Below are positions 41,638 to 49,524 of a DNA stretch of 64,000 bases, piece after piece; positions within the stretch are counted from its first letter, which is position 1; each line of letters starts with the position of its first letter. The DNA comes from Paraburkholderia sp. (lineage in GTDB: Bacteria; Pseudomonadota; Gammaproteobacteria; Burkholderiales; Burkholderiaceae): assembly GCA_004322045.1 (NCBI GenBank), contig SCRN01000044.1, forward strand, positions 116,352 through 180,351, written 5' to 3'. Below the pieces are notes generated by a model, which had not been told where the DNA came from, did no database searches, and saw nothing but the letters and a program-made list of their open reading frames with translations. The translations under genes were made by a program, and so were the position numbers.

Positions 41638-43740
41638 TTACTTCGCTTTCGCGCTGATGATCGCGTCAGCGACGTTGCGCGGCGCTTCCGAGTAGTGCTT
41701 GAACTCCATCGTGTACGTCGCACGACCTTGCGTGAGCGAGCGCAGCGAGGTCGAGTAGCCGAACATTTCCGACAGCGGCACTTCGGCGCGAACGATCTTT
41801 CCGCCGCCGACCATGTCTTCCATGCCCTGGACGATACCGCGACGGCCCGACAAGTCGCCCATCACGTTGCCCATGTAGTCTTCCGGCGTTTCGACTTCCA
41901 CCGCCATCATCGGCTCGAGGATGACCGGGCTCGCCTTGCGCATGGCTTCCTTGAACGCCATCGAACCGGCCATGCGGAACGCATTTTCGTTCGAGTCGAC
42001 GTCGTGGTACGAACCGAAGGTCAGATGCACCTTCACGTCGACGACGGGGAAGCCCGCCAATACGCCGCTCTTCAAGGTTTCCTGAATACCCTTGTCGACC
42101 GCGGGGATGTATTCGCGCGGAATGACACCGCCCTTAATCTCGTCGAGGAACTCGTAGCCCTTGCCTTGCTCATTCGGCTCAAGCGTGATGACCGCGTGGC
42201 CATACTGGCCCCGGCCGCCCGACTGCTTGACGAACTTGCCCTCGACATCGGACGCCTTCGAGCGAATGGTTTCGCGGTACGCCACCTGCGGCTTGCCGAC
42301 CGTTGCCTCCACGCCGAATTCGCGCTTCATGCGGTCGACGAGAATTTCCAGGTGCAGCTCGCCCATGCCGGAGATGATCGTCTGTCCCGATTCCTCGTCC
42401 GTTTGGACGCGGAAGGACGGATCTTCCTGTGCAAGGCGGTTGAGCGCGATGCCCATCTTTTCCTGGTCGGGCTTGGTCTTGGGCTCGACGGCCTGCGAGA
42501 TCACGGGCTCAGGGAACACCATCCGCTCGAGCACGATCGGGCTCGCCGGGTCGCACAACGTATCGCCCGTCGTTGCGTCTTTCAAGCCGACGGCTGCCGC
42601 GATATCGCCTGCGCGCACTTCCTTGATCTCCTCGCGCTGATTCGCATGCATCTGCAGAATCCGGCCCAGACGCTCCTTCTTGTCCTTCGTCGAATTGAGT
42701 ACGGTATCGCCCGAATTCACGATGCCCGAGTAGACGCGGAAGAAGATCAGCTGACCGACGAACGGGTCCGTCATGATCTTGAACGCGAGCGCCGAGAACT
42801 TTTCGTCGTCGGCCGCCTTACGCTCTGCCGTATCGCCGTTTTCGAGCTCGCCTTTGACCGGCGGAATATCGACCGGCGACGGCAGGAAATCGATCACGGC
42901 GTCGAGCATGCGCTGCACACCCTTGTTCTTGAACGCGGTGCCGCACAGCATCGGCTGGATTTCGCACGCGATCGTACGGTCGCGCAGCGCCTTGACGATC
43001 TCGGCTTCGGTCAGCTCTTCGCCGCCGAGGTACTTTTCCATCAGCTCTTCGCTGGCTTCGGCGGCCGATTCGATCATCTTCTCGCGCCACTCGTTGCAGG
43101 TATCCACGAGTTCGGCGGGGATGTCGAAGTAATCGAACTTGGTGCCTTGCGACGCCTCGTCCCAAATGATCGCGCGCATCTTCAGGAGGTCGACGACGCC
43201 CTTGAAGTTTTCTTCGGAACCGATCGGCACCACGACGGGCACCGGGTTGGCCTTCAGACGCGTCTTCAGTTGGTCGTAGACCTTGAAGAAGTTCGCACCG
43301 GTACGGTCCATCTTGTTGACGAACGCGAGGCGCGGCACCTTGTACTTGTTGGCCTGACGCCACACCGTTTCCGATTGCGGCTGCACGCCGCCCACGGCGC
43401 AGTAGACCATGCACGCGCCGTCGAGGACGCGCATGGAGCGCTCCACTTCGATCGTGAAGTCGACGTGACCCGGGGTGTCGATGATGTTGATCCGGTGCTC
43501 CGGATAGTTGCCGCCCATGCCTTTCCAGAAGGCCGTGGTTGCAGCGGACGTGATGGTGATGCCGCGCTCTTGCTCTTGCTCCATCCAGTCCATCGTCGCC
43601 GCGCCGTCGTGCACTTCACCGATCTTGTGATTCACGCCGGTATAGAACAGGATGCGCTCGGTCGTCGTCGTTTTGCCGGCGTCGATGTGAGCGCTAATAC
43701 CGATGTTGCGGTAGCGCTCGATAGGTGTCTTACGAGCCAC
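41638..43740 (-). CDS. fusA: Elongation factor G
   Basis: 700 residues, starting with GTG at 43740. GTPase motifs [25 protein letters not shown] and NKMDRTGAN are present; domains II-V follow, including [19 protein letters not shown]-type sequence and the C-terminal [19 protein letters not shown] drives translocation and, with RRF, ribosome recycling. It lies between rpsG and tuf; the 2142-base plus-strand ORF over it is a shadow. Confidence 0.98.
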   Translation of the reverse strand: MARKTPIERYRNIGISAHIDAGKTTTTERILFYTGVNHKIGEVHDGAATMDWMEQEQERGITITSAATTAFWKGMGGNYPEHRINIIDTPGHVDFTIEVERSMRVLDGACMVYCAVGGVQPQSETVWRQANKYKVPRLAFVNKMDRTGANFFKVYDQLKTRLKANPVPVVVPIGSEENFKGVVDLLKMRAIIWDEASQGTKFDYFDIPAELVDTCNEWREKMIESAAEASEELMEKYLGGEELTEAEIVKALRDRTIACEIQPMLCGTAFKNKGVQRMLDAVIDFLPSPVDIPPVKGELENGDTAERKAADDEKFSALAFKIMTDPFVGQLIFFRVYSGIVNSGDTVLNSTKDKKERLGRILQMHANQREEIKEVRAGDIAAAVGLKDATTGDTLCDPASPIVLERMVFPEPVISQAVEPKTKPDQEKMGIALNRLAQEDPSFRVQTDEESGQTIISGMGELHLEILVDRMKREFGVEATVGKPQVAYRETIRSKASDVEGKFVKQSGGRGQYGHAVITLEPNEQGKGYEFLDEIKGGVIPREYIPAVDKGIQETLKSGVLAGFPVVDVKVHLTFGSYHDVDSNENAFRMAGSMAFKEAMRKASPVILEPMMAVEVETPEDYMGNVMGDLSGRRGIVQGMEDMVGGGKIVRAEVPLSEMFGYSTSLRSLTQGRATYTMEFKHYSEAPRNVADAIISAKAK

Positions 43741-43799
43741 TTTGATCCTCTATTGGGATAGCACGAAGGTTATCGATTGCCTTCGCGCCCTAACACAAA

Positions 43800-43831
43800 C
43801 GGGCGAGGCGCTTAAACAGCGCACCCGCCCG
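43800..43831 (-). terminator. Hairpin between rpsG and fusA
   Basis: CGGGCG/CGCCCG form an outer stem and GCGCT/AGCGC an inner one around TAAAC. On the minus strand the base is followed by TTTGTGTTA. Likely an attenuator or processing site within the str operon. Confidence 0.5.
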
Positions 43832-43861
43832 GAAATTTTCCGCTGTTGCTTAAGCCGTGGC

Positions 43862-44332
43862 TTAGAAACGGAAATGCGAGAACGCCTTGTTGGCTTCCGC
43901 CATCCGGTGGACTTCGTCGCGCTTCTTCATCGCGCCGCCGCGGCCTTCCGCAGCTTCTTGCAGTTCACCGGCCAGACGCAGAGCCATCGACTTCTCGCTG
44001 CGCTTCTTCGCGGCCTCGCGCAACCAACGCATCGCCAATGCCATACGACGCGACGGACGCACTTCGACCGGAACCTGGTAGTTCGCCCCACCAACGCGGC
44101 GGCTCTTCACTTCGACCACCGGCTTGACGTTGTTGAGCGCCACCGTGAACACTTCCAGCGGGTCCTTGCCACCCTTAGTCTGGATCTGTTCGAAAGCGCC
44201 ATAAACGATACGCTCGGCCACCGACTTCTTGCCCGAGAGCATCAGCACGTTCATGAATTTAGCTACATCTACGTTGCCGAACTTCGGATCCGGCAATACT
44301 TCCCGCTTGGGGACTTCGCGACGACGCGGCAT
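43862..44332 (-). CDS. rpsG: Small-subunit ribosomal protein S7
   Basis: 156 residues; starts [20 protein letters not shown] and contains [21 protein letters not shown]7 nucleates the 30S head and in E. coli regulates the str operon by binding the rpsL-rpsG spacer; that spacer here is 172 bases. The end [12 protein letters not shown] is the short-type C-terminus. Confidence 0.98.
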   Translation of the reverse strand: MPRRREVPKREVLPDPKFGNVDVAKFMNVLMLSGKKSVAERIVYGAFEQIQTKGGKDPLEVFTVALNNVKPVVEVKSRRVGGANYQVPVEVRPSRRMALAMRWLREAAKKRSEKSMALRLAGELQEAAEGRGGAMKKRDEVHRMAEANKAFSHFRF

Positions 44333-44504
44333 GTTTCTTCCTTTGACTTTTTCAGTTGGAGCTCATCTGGAGCCCCACGGTCACCAACTAACCCGATCCA
44401 TCTTTAACGACTAACCAGCTTGGCCGGGTGACCACTTACTCGACAGCACCGGCGATTCCGGCACCACCGCCCAAACTACGCTGACAGGCGACTTGCCTGC
44501 CTGC

Positions 44505-44885
44505 TTACTTACCCGCCTTAGCGCGCTTCGCACCGTACTTCGAGCGAGCTTGCTTACGATCCTTGACGCCTTGCGTATCGAGCGAGCCGCGGACCATGTG
44601 GTAACGCACACCCGGCAAGTCCTTCACACGGCCGCCGCGAATCAGCACGACCGAGTGTTCCTGCAGGTTGTGGCCTTCACCACCGATGTACGAAATGACT
44701 TCGAAACCGTTCGTCAGACGAACCTTGGCAACCTTACGCAGCGCTGAGTTCGGCTTCTTCGGCGTCGTGGTGTACACACGGGTGCACACACCGCGACGCT
44801 GGGGGCAGTCCTGCAAGGCCGGGCTCTTGCTTTTGGTCGTTTCCGACGCACGGCCTTTGCGAACCAATTGATTGATGGTTGGCAT
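44505..44885 (-). CDS. rpsL: Small-subunit ribosomal protein S12
   Basis: 126 residues from the ATG at 44885 ([20 protein letters not shown]); the ORF track adds 16 upstream codons. The streptomycin-related loops [18 protein letters not shown] and [13 protein letters not shown] are wild type (lysines at both classical resistance positions). First gene of the str operon. Its promoter lies next to the accessory island. Confidence 0.98.
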   Translation of the reverse strand: MPTINQLVRKGRASETTKSKSPALQDCPQRRGVCTRVYTTTPKKPNSALRKVAKVRLTNGFEVISYIGGEGHNLQEHSVVLIRGGRVKDLPGVRYHMVRGSLDTQGVKDRKQARSKYGAKRAKAGK

Positions 44886-45041
44886 TGTGTATTCCTGAAA
44901 TTGATCGAAAACACCGCACCGCCAGCTGGGCAAAGCAGCGCGCGATGCGTGTCAAAACTTCCTGCTCAGCGGCAGACTTGACGCGAGACTCACCCACGCA
45001 TGGGCAACCCCCTGACCCAAAGCCAAGAACAGGAACCCAGC

Positions 45042-45071
45042 ATGATACGGCAAAAACGTCAAGCGCGTCAA
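45042..45071 (-). promoter_or_regulatory. Candidate promoter of the str operon (rpsL-rpsG-fusA-tuf)
   Basis: On the minus strand TTGACG (45071-45066) is followed after 18 bases by TATCAT (45047-45042). A leader of about 150 bases then reaches rpsL. The 376-base spacer 44886-45261 therefore contains this promoter and, divergently, the promoter region of the accessory island. Confidence 0.55.
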
Positions 45072-45131
45072 TAGGTTGCGAGGTACCGCGGAACGCCGCC
45101 TGCTGCCGGTCGGGCGTCGGACGCGCGGCCG

Positions 45132-45187
45132 TTGTTTTGAGATAAATCTCACCGTAATATTACACTTCAATTACGGTAATTTTACGG
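45132..45187 (+). promoter_or_regulatory. Putative promoter and operator array of the RiPP-like island
   Basis: TTGTTT (45132-45137) and TAATAT (45155-45160) are 17 bases apart, a plausible sigma-70 promoter. Between them lies the dyad GAGAT-AA-ATCTC (45139-45150). ACCGTAAT (45151-45158) and ATTACGGT (45170-45177) form an 8-base inverted repeat over the -10 box and start site, and a further TTACGG lies 11 bases on (45182-45187). The density of symmetric sites in an AT-rich block suggests regulator binding; the LuxR-type protein at the end of the island is a candidate. Confidence 0.5.
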
Positions 45188-45261
45188 AAGACATTCGATC
45201 GGTGATATGTGACATTGCTCCTGCCACCGCGTTGGTGGCGCTTCTTTGGGGAGATACAGCC

Positions 45262-45423
45262 ATGCCGCATACGGATCTCGATTACATCGTCAGATTGGCC
45301 GCTTCCAAGCTGGAAGAGGAAACCGTCAATGAAGCCAAGAAACGCGCGGAGGTCGAAATCAACGCCGAATGTTGGAACCGGAACGATCGCTTGAACATGA
45401 TCGCTTACGAGGATCAGCAGTAA
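45262..45423 (+). CDS. Putative RiPP precursor peptide, 53 residues
   Basis: I do not recognise this peptide by family. It starts at the ATG at 45262 with GGGGAG upstream; the ORF track extends it 62 codons into the promoter, which is unlikely. The N-terminal part (MPHTDLDYIVRLAASKLEEE and onward) is charged and probably helical, like a leader. The C-terminal part (AECWNRNDRLNMIAYEDQQ) is rich in Asn, Asp and Arg and contains the only Cys (37) and only Trp (38). There is no Gly-Gly cleavage site. It is the first gene of the island and is followed by a hairpin, then by two putative modifying enzymes and an exporter, the layout expected of a precursor gene. The precursor role is an inference from context. 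Confidence 0.6.
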   Translation: MPHTDLDYIVRLAASKLEEETVNEAKKRAEVEINAECWNRNDRLNMIAYEDQQ

Positions 45424-45430
45424 AGAATGT

Positions 45431-45453
45431 CGGGCGCAACACCGTTGCGCCCG
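45431..45453 (+). terminator. Attenuator-like hairpin between precursor gene and enzyme genes
   Basis: CGGGCGCAAC (45431-45440) and GTTGCGCCCG (45444-45453) pair perfectly around ACC, eight bases after the precursor stop. The following TCCTTACC is not a strong U-run, so partial termination or mRNA stabilisation is more likely. Such hairpins often keep precursor mRNA in excess over enzyme mRNA in RiPP operons. Confidence 0.7.
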
Positions 45454-45483
45454 TCCTTACCTCCAACTTCGAGGAGTCGGTCA

Positions 45484-46409
45484 ATGCTCTTGCAAACGGA
45501 TGTGTCTGCGCAGATCGAAACATTGGTGACGCTCACCGCAACCAGAGACGTTCAGGCATCCAAGAGATTACTTCCTTGCTCGACCTGAAGCAGCGCTACC
45601 GTCATTTTCTGGCGTCCCTTCGGCAGCGAAGCGTCGACGTTCATCGTCAAGAGCTTGCATATGCGACTACAGCCGCTGAGGCGGGCAAATTAGCCGCCCT
45701 GTTTTCAAATGACTCGATCTTGGATGACAAGCAGCAATCGAACGTGATCACAGCATCAGAGGACCCCGAAAGCGAGCAAAAGCAAGCTCGCGTCGAAGAA
45801 GCCCTGTATGAAATTGGCCGCTATTCACGAGCCTACGCGGACATTCTCAAAACCGTCGTCACGAACGTCTTTATCCTTCCGTCATCCGTCGCAAGAGCGG
45901 GATCGACCTCACAAGCGGTCGGCGTGATCTGGATCAACCCAAAATTAAGCTACCCCACACCCGATTTAATGGAAATGCTAATCCATGAATTCACCCATCA
46001 GGCCATGTTTTTGGACGAACTTCGCTTTGAGCATTATTCGTATGACGCGATCGCGAACCGTTCGACCTGGGCAAAATCCGCAATCCTTAACGCAAGACGC
46101 CCTCTGGACAAAGTCCTGCATAGCATCGTCGTCGCAATTGAAATTCTACTGTTTCGCCATCGGCATATCGGGCAGCCGGTCATGCCTCGAGCGCACCCGC
46201 CGAGCCGCATCATATCGCAGCAGTTGGGAGAATCTTTGTCCTCCGTCGAGGACGCCATACGCAGATTCCCCGGAATACTGAAGCCGCGCGCCGTCGAGCT
46301 CGTCACAAACGCTCGAAACATCGTTAGCCACGCAAGCATGCCCTCCCCGAGCAGGCGGGCCCAACAGGTGGCCAGTAAGCCGAAGAGGAACACAGAACAT
46401 GGGCTCTGA
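45484..46409 (+). pseudogene. HExxH-motif putative peptide-modification protein, apparently frameshifted near 45574
   Basis: The body of this protein lies in the frame of the 346-residue ORF and contains ILPSSVARAGSTSQAVGVIW and the metal-binding MLIHEFTHQAMF (HEFTH at 45984-45998), resembling the HExxH putative peptide-modification proteins found in RiPP clusters. The ORF's own N-terminus (from 45369) overlaps the precursor gene and reads like noise. A better start, the ATG at 45484 with GAGGAG seven bases upstream, lies in another frame and encodes MLLQTDVSAQIETLVTLTAT before stopping at 45588. Adding one base in TTCCTT near 45574 joins the two into a smooth protein of about 308 residues (KRLLPLLDLKQRYRHF). 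So either one base was lost (mutation or sequencing error) or the gene starts at a poor non-ATG codon. Role: possible modifying enzyme or metalloprotease; not established. Confidence 0.6.
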
Positions 46410-47826
46410 AGTTGCGATCCCCCGGACGAGTGCCGATACCCAGCGCGGCTGTGAATCAACGTCCTCCCGTGATCTGCCCATGATCTTCAAGCAGAGAATT
46501 GCGATCTTGTGCCTCGCACTTGTTGCAATTCATCAATCCATCGTTGCCTGTTCAACATTTTTTCTGACGAACACCATCTCTAAGTTTCAAGCGAATCAAG
46601 CTTATTTTGCAGACCTTTGTCTCTATCTGGCGGCGATGGCGATACCTTACCTGCCCGGATGTGCATCATTCGTCGCACTCCAAAGATGGATCAACCAGTC
46701 ACATGGGGCGCTCGTTGAAAAGTTTACGTCGACGGTCACCTCAAATCGGCCGAACTATCGTAATCACGCAATGCGAGAAAAGGTGACGGCAGTGCTGGCG
46801 CGAAACTCATTTCCCGTCCTAAAGGACTATTTATCGTTCGTCCACGACCTAGCTAGCTTCAGTCTCAACAGTTTACTAAGCATTTCGGTCATCGTTTTCC
46901 TGCTACCCACTCAACTTGTGAGCGGCTACTGCCTTAGTCTTGCACTGTGTTTTGTGATCGTTATCAGCCTGCAAAAAAAGATCTCGCAAGCGTCTTCCCG
47001 TTCCGAGTATGCGTATTTGCGGTACTCTGGCCTTCTTTGTGGCTTTTGGCCCAACGCAGCATTAGGAAACACGCACAATGAATCAATATGGCGCGCGCAG
47101 CGCGAGACAGCCGGGCGCGAGTTCTATTCGAGCTCAAATCGCCTCGAGGCGCTCCGGCAATCAGGCAACGTGCTCCTTGCAGCAGCATCGCTCGGCCCAA
47201 CGATATTTTTGATTGTCGCCATAGCCCGCGACGGCAACGTCGCGCCCACCATTATCGCTGCGTTGATCGTCAGCCTGACGCGAATATTTCTTATCGTCAA
47301 TTCATTGAGCACCCTAGTCTATAGGGTGCTCGACTATTCTTCGTTACACGCACGCCTGAAGGTGCTGTTCGACGCAAGATCGGATTTGGCGACCCACGCT
47401 CGGGAAACTATCGCAGGCGTCGTTGACATCTGGATCAATAAAACACGCATCCGAAACGTATCGGAAGGGAAGAGCATTGTCGCGTCGAGCACATGTGGGC
47501 GTTTTACCGTTACAGGCGCCAACGGCAGCGGCAAATCCACGTTCTTGCTGGCTCTAAAGCAAGAGTATGGCGAAGCATGCTTCTTGCTGCCGGCCGATTA
47601 TGCCAACCTCGCTTGGACGAAGGATTGCCACACCTTATCCACAGGCCAGAGACTCGCAGAACATCTCGCGGAGATTTTGGAGATAAAAGCAGTTCGGTGC
47701 ATCTTACTGGATGAGTGGGATGCCAATCTCGATGGAGACAATATTCAAAAAATCGAAAAGATCCTTCACTCACTTTCCGCAACGAAGGTAATTGTTGAAG
47801 CCAGGCACAGCAGGAGTCAAACATGA
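46399..47826 (+). CDS. ABC transporter, fused membrane and compact ATP-binding domains (probable peptide exporter)
   Basis: 475 residues. About six hydrophobic segments fill residues 30-310, followed by a nucleotide-binding domain with Walker A GANGSGKST (373-381), a degenerate signature LSTGQ (413-417), Walker B CILLDEWD (434-441) and a switch histidine in VEARHS (470). Walker A and signature are only about 40 residues apart, against roughly 100 in ordinary exporters, so most of the helical subdomain and the Q-loop seem absent. There is no N-terminal C39 peptidase. The start at 46399 has AGAGGAA upstream and overlaps the HExxH gene by 11 bases; its end overlaps the next gene by ATGA. The context suggests export of the modified peptide and perhaps self-immunity. 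Confidence 0.8.
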   Translation: MGSEVAIPRTSADTQRGCESTSSRDLPMIFKQRIAILCLALVAIHQSIVACSTFFLTNTISKFQANQAYFADLCLYLAAMAIPYLPGCASFVALQRWINQSHGALVEKFTSTVTSNRPNYRNHAMREKVTAVLARNSFPVLKDYLSFVHDLASFSLNSLLSISVIVFLLPTQLVSGYCLSLALCFVIVISLQKKISQASSRSEYAYLRYSGLLCGFWPNAALGNTHNESIWRAQRETAGREFYSSSNRLEALRQSGNVLLAAASLGPTIFLIVAIARDGNVAPTIIAALIVSLTRIFLIVNSLSTLVYRVLDYSSLHARLKVLFDARSDLATHARETIAGVVDIWINKTRIRNVSEGKSIVASSTCGRFTVTGANGSGKSTFLLALKQEYGEACFLLPADYANLAWTKDCHTLSTGQRLAEHLAEILEIKAVRCILLDEWDANLDGDNIQKIEKILHSLSATKVIVEARHSRSQT

Positions 47827-48992
47827 TTGGAGAAATGATCGCAGACGAGGTGCTGAAAGAGCAGCAATTCCGGGAGGCGTTAAGGCATAAGTCTTTTTGG
47901 CAGCACCGCTTAGAGGCGGATCTCTTAGGTCAGCTCTTCTCATGGCGCGAATTGAATCATTGCCTGTCATTCAATCGGATCACGAATGACAGATTTCGCA
48001 TGTCGACATTTTCGGAACATCAATCACTGAACAGGCGAGCGTTTCGCCCGGTAAGAGACAGCCTCGGCAGAAGCACCGATTACCTCGTAATGAGCGAATT
48101 GCATAGGTTGATGCGCGAAGGAGTCACAGCGGTGCTCGAGGCCGTCAACGAACTTTCTGCCGCAGTGTGCAGCCTGACAGAGCGAATAGCCGGCGAACTT
48201 GGCGCGAGGTCGGCGGCGAATGCGTACATATCGTTTGGCAGCGTATCCGGCTTTGGCATGCACAACGACGACCATGACGTACTCATCTTTCAACTCGATG
48301 GTCGAAAGGAGTGGCAATTCCTCAAAAATGCGGCGTCGGGCAAAGCCACGGTAGCGGACCTGAGGGACCCTACAGACGGCAGAGAAACTGACTCGGTCAT
48401 CGTTTCAGCGGGGGATGTCCTGTACATCCCCAAGGGGACATGGCATAACGTTGTCGCACTTAACGAAAGAAGCCTTCATCTTACTGTGAGCATCGTGTTT
48501 GCGACGATCGCGGAGTTTCTAACATGGAGCATCGACCAAGAAAAGCTGGGTGCCCCGTATGCAGACATTAAGCCCCACAGCCATTGCGTTTTTGACGCGA
48601 TAGAGGCGTGCAAGGATTTTCTGCATGCGTTACCAAGCAAAGAGAATGTGGAACGCTTCCTGAACACCTTTTATGCGGGGAAGAGATGCTCCCGCACGCG
48701 CGCCAACTTTCCTTCGCTGAATATAGCCAATGGGGCTCAGAGCTTCCGGCGCGTATCCTTCGAAGTAATGCCTCTGCACGCAATGCAGCCGGATCGGCAG
48801 GACATCTATGCGTTAGGCCGAGTTCATTCCCTTACTAGTATTGAGTATGCCATCTTGCGAGCCCTCCCGCGCACGGGAGCAATGACCGGCAGCAAAATCG
48901 CGGAAATCGGGGGCGATTGGGGTCAGGCGGCGGCTGCGCTCGAAGCTTTAATGGACCGCGATCTGGTGACGACTGTCGCAGATGGCGCTTAG
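47823..48992 (+). CDS. JmjC/cupin_4-type putative Fe(II)/2-oxoglutarate oxygenase
   Basis: 389 residues. The JmjC facial triad is visible as HxD in GFGMHNDDHDVLIFQLDG (His147, Asp149) and the distal histidine in GDVLYIPKGTWHNV (His208). The sequence GRKEWQFL after the HxD is typical of the cupin_4 group that includes the ribosomal-protein arginine hydroxylase YcfD/RoxA. The C-terminal 50 residues (TSIEYAILRALPRTGAMTGS onward) look like a winged-helix domain, also found in that group. It lies in the peptide operon rather than with ribosomal genes, so I infer that its substrate is the precursor peptide, possibly hydroxylated at an Arg, Asn, Asp or Lys side chain. ATGA overlap with the exporter shows tight coupling. 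Activity is unproven. Confidence 0.82.
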   Translation: MIGEMIADEVLKEQQFREALRHKSFWQHRLEADLLGQLFSWRELNHCLSFNRITNDRFRMSTFSEHQSLNRRAFRPVRDSLGRSTDYLVMSELHRLMREGVTAVLEAVNELSAAVCSLTERIAGELGARSAANAYISFGSVSGFGMHNDDHDVLIFQLDGRKEWQFLKNAASGKATVADLRDPTDGRETDSVIVSAGDVLYIPKGTWHNVVALNERSLHLTVSIVFATIAEFLTWSIDQEKLGAPYADIKPHSHCVFDAIEACKDFLHALPSKENVERFLNTFYAGKRCSRTRANFPSLNIANGAQSFRRVSFEVMPLHAMQPDRQDIYALGRVHSLTSIEYAILRALPRTGAMTGSKIAEIGGDWGQAAAALEALMDRDLVTTVADGA

Positions 48993-49058
48993 GGCGGCAA
49001 AACCGATTTACGAGCAGATAAACAACTGCCAGGTCATACCCGTGGCGGCAGGTGTCCG

Positions 49059-49412
49059 ATGAATTGCGATCGCGTGCAGCGACGGCGCGTGCGCCAAGTG
49101 TCATACAGATCAACCATGCGTATACGAACATCGCGAACATCGTCAACATGCACGACGTCTGCCGATAGCCCTCATGCGAACGATCCAGATCGTGCCGCGT
49201 CCGGGGCCCCCTTCGCCATCACAACGCGACAACTCGAGATCGCTCGACACGTCGTCGAAGGGAAGACGGCTCGCGAAATCGCAATGGCCCTCGTACTGTC
49301 ACGCCGAACGGTTGAGAGCCATATCGACGCATTGAAGACGAGACTCGACTGCGTAAATCGTTGTCAGCTAACGGCAAAACTTATCCGGCTTGGTATCGCG
49401 CCCGACGAATAG
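49059..49412 (+). pseudogene. LuxR-type (GerE) DNA-binding protein, apparently degraded at its N-terminus
   Basis: The C-terminal half is a clear GerE helix-turn-helix: ITTRQLEIARHVVEGKTARE, then SRRTVESHIDALKTRLDC and a final LIRLGIAPDE. The first 50 residues of the ORF are Arg/Ser/Thr-rich and do not look like a folded domain. In another frame, starting at a GTG at 49052, the same DNA reads SDELRSRAATARAPSVIQIN followed by HAYTNIANIVNMHD, which resembles part of a PAS sensor domain, before a stop at 49166. In a third frame MALRAAKPIYEQINNCQVIP is readable from 48982. I infer a former PAS-LuxR regulator of this island that has suffered deletions and frameshifts. A short functional HTH-only protein cannot be excluded. 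Confidence 0.6.
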
Positions 49413-49524
49413 ACGCTCCGCAGTGGGCAGCCCGGTGGATTCGCAAGCGAGCGGCTCGTACGTCAAAACAGATTGATCTCAGGGACTCAAAGTAACAATC
49501 GCTACAAACGGTAGTCATTGCACA

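Noticed and set aside
41620-43761. 713-residue plus-strand ORF opposite fusA
   Set aside because: Shadow of fusA; rich in Arg, His and Asp with no motifs.
45076-45261. 62-codon N-terminal extension of the putative precursor in the ORF track
   Set aside because: It runs through the AT-rich promoter/operator region and has no ribosome-binding site, whereas the ATG at 45262 has one.
45369-45483. N-terminus of the 346-residue HExxH ORF
   Set aside because: It overlaps the precursor gene and the hairpin and reads as non-protein-like sequence, so I do not treat 45369 as the real start.
47823-48992. JmjC protein as a ribosomal protein hydroxylase belonging to the core block
   Set aside because: Strand, base composition and the ATGA overlap with the exporter tie it to the island; kept only as an alternative to test.
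45132-49412. Transposon, integrase or attachment site at the island edges
   Set aside because: I looked for transposase genes, terminal inverted repeats and tRNA-end duplications and saw none; how the island arrived is unexplained.
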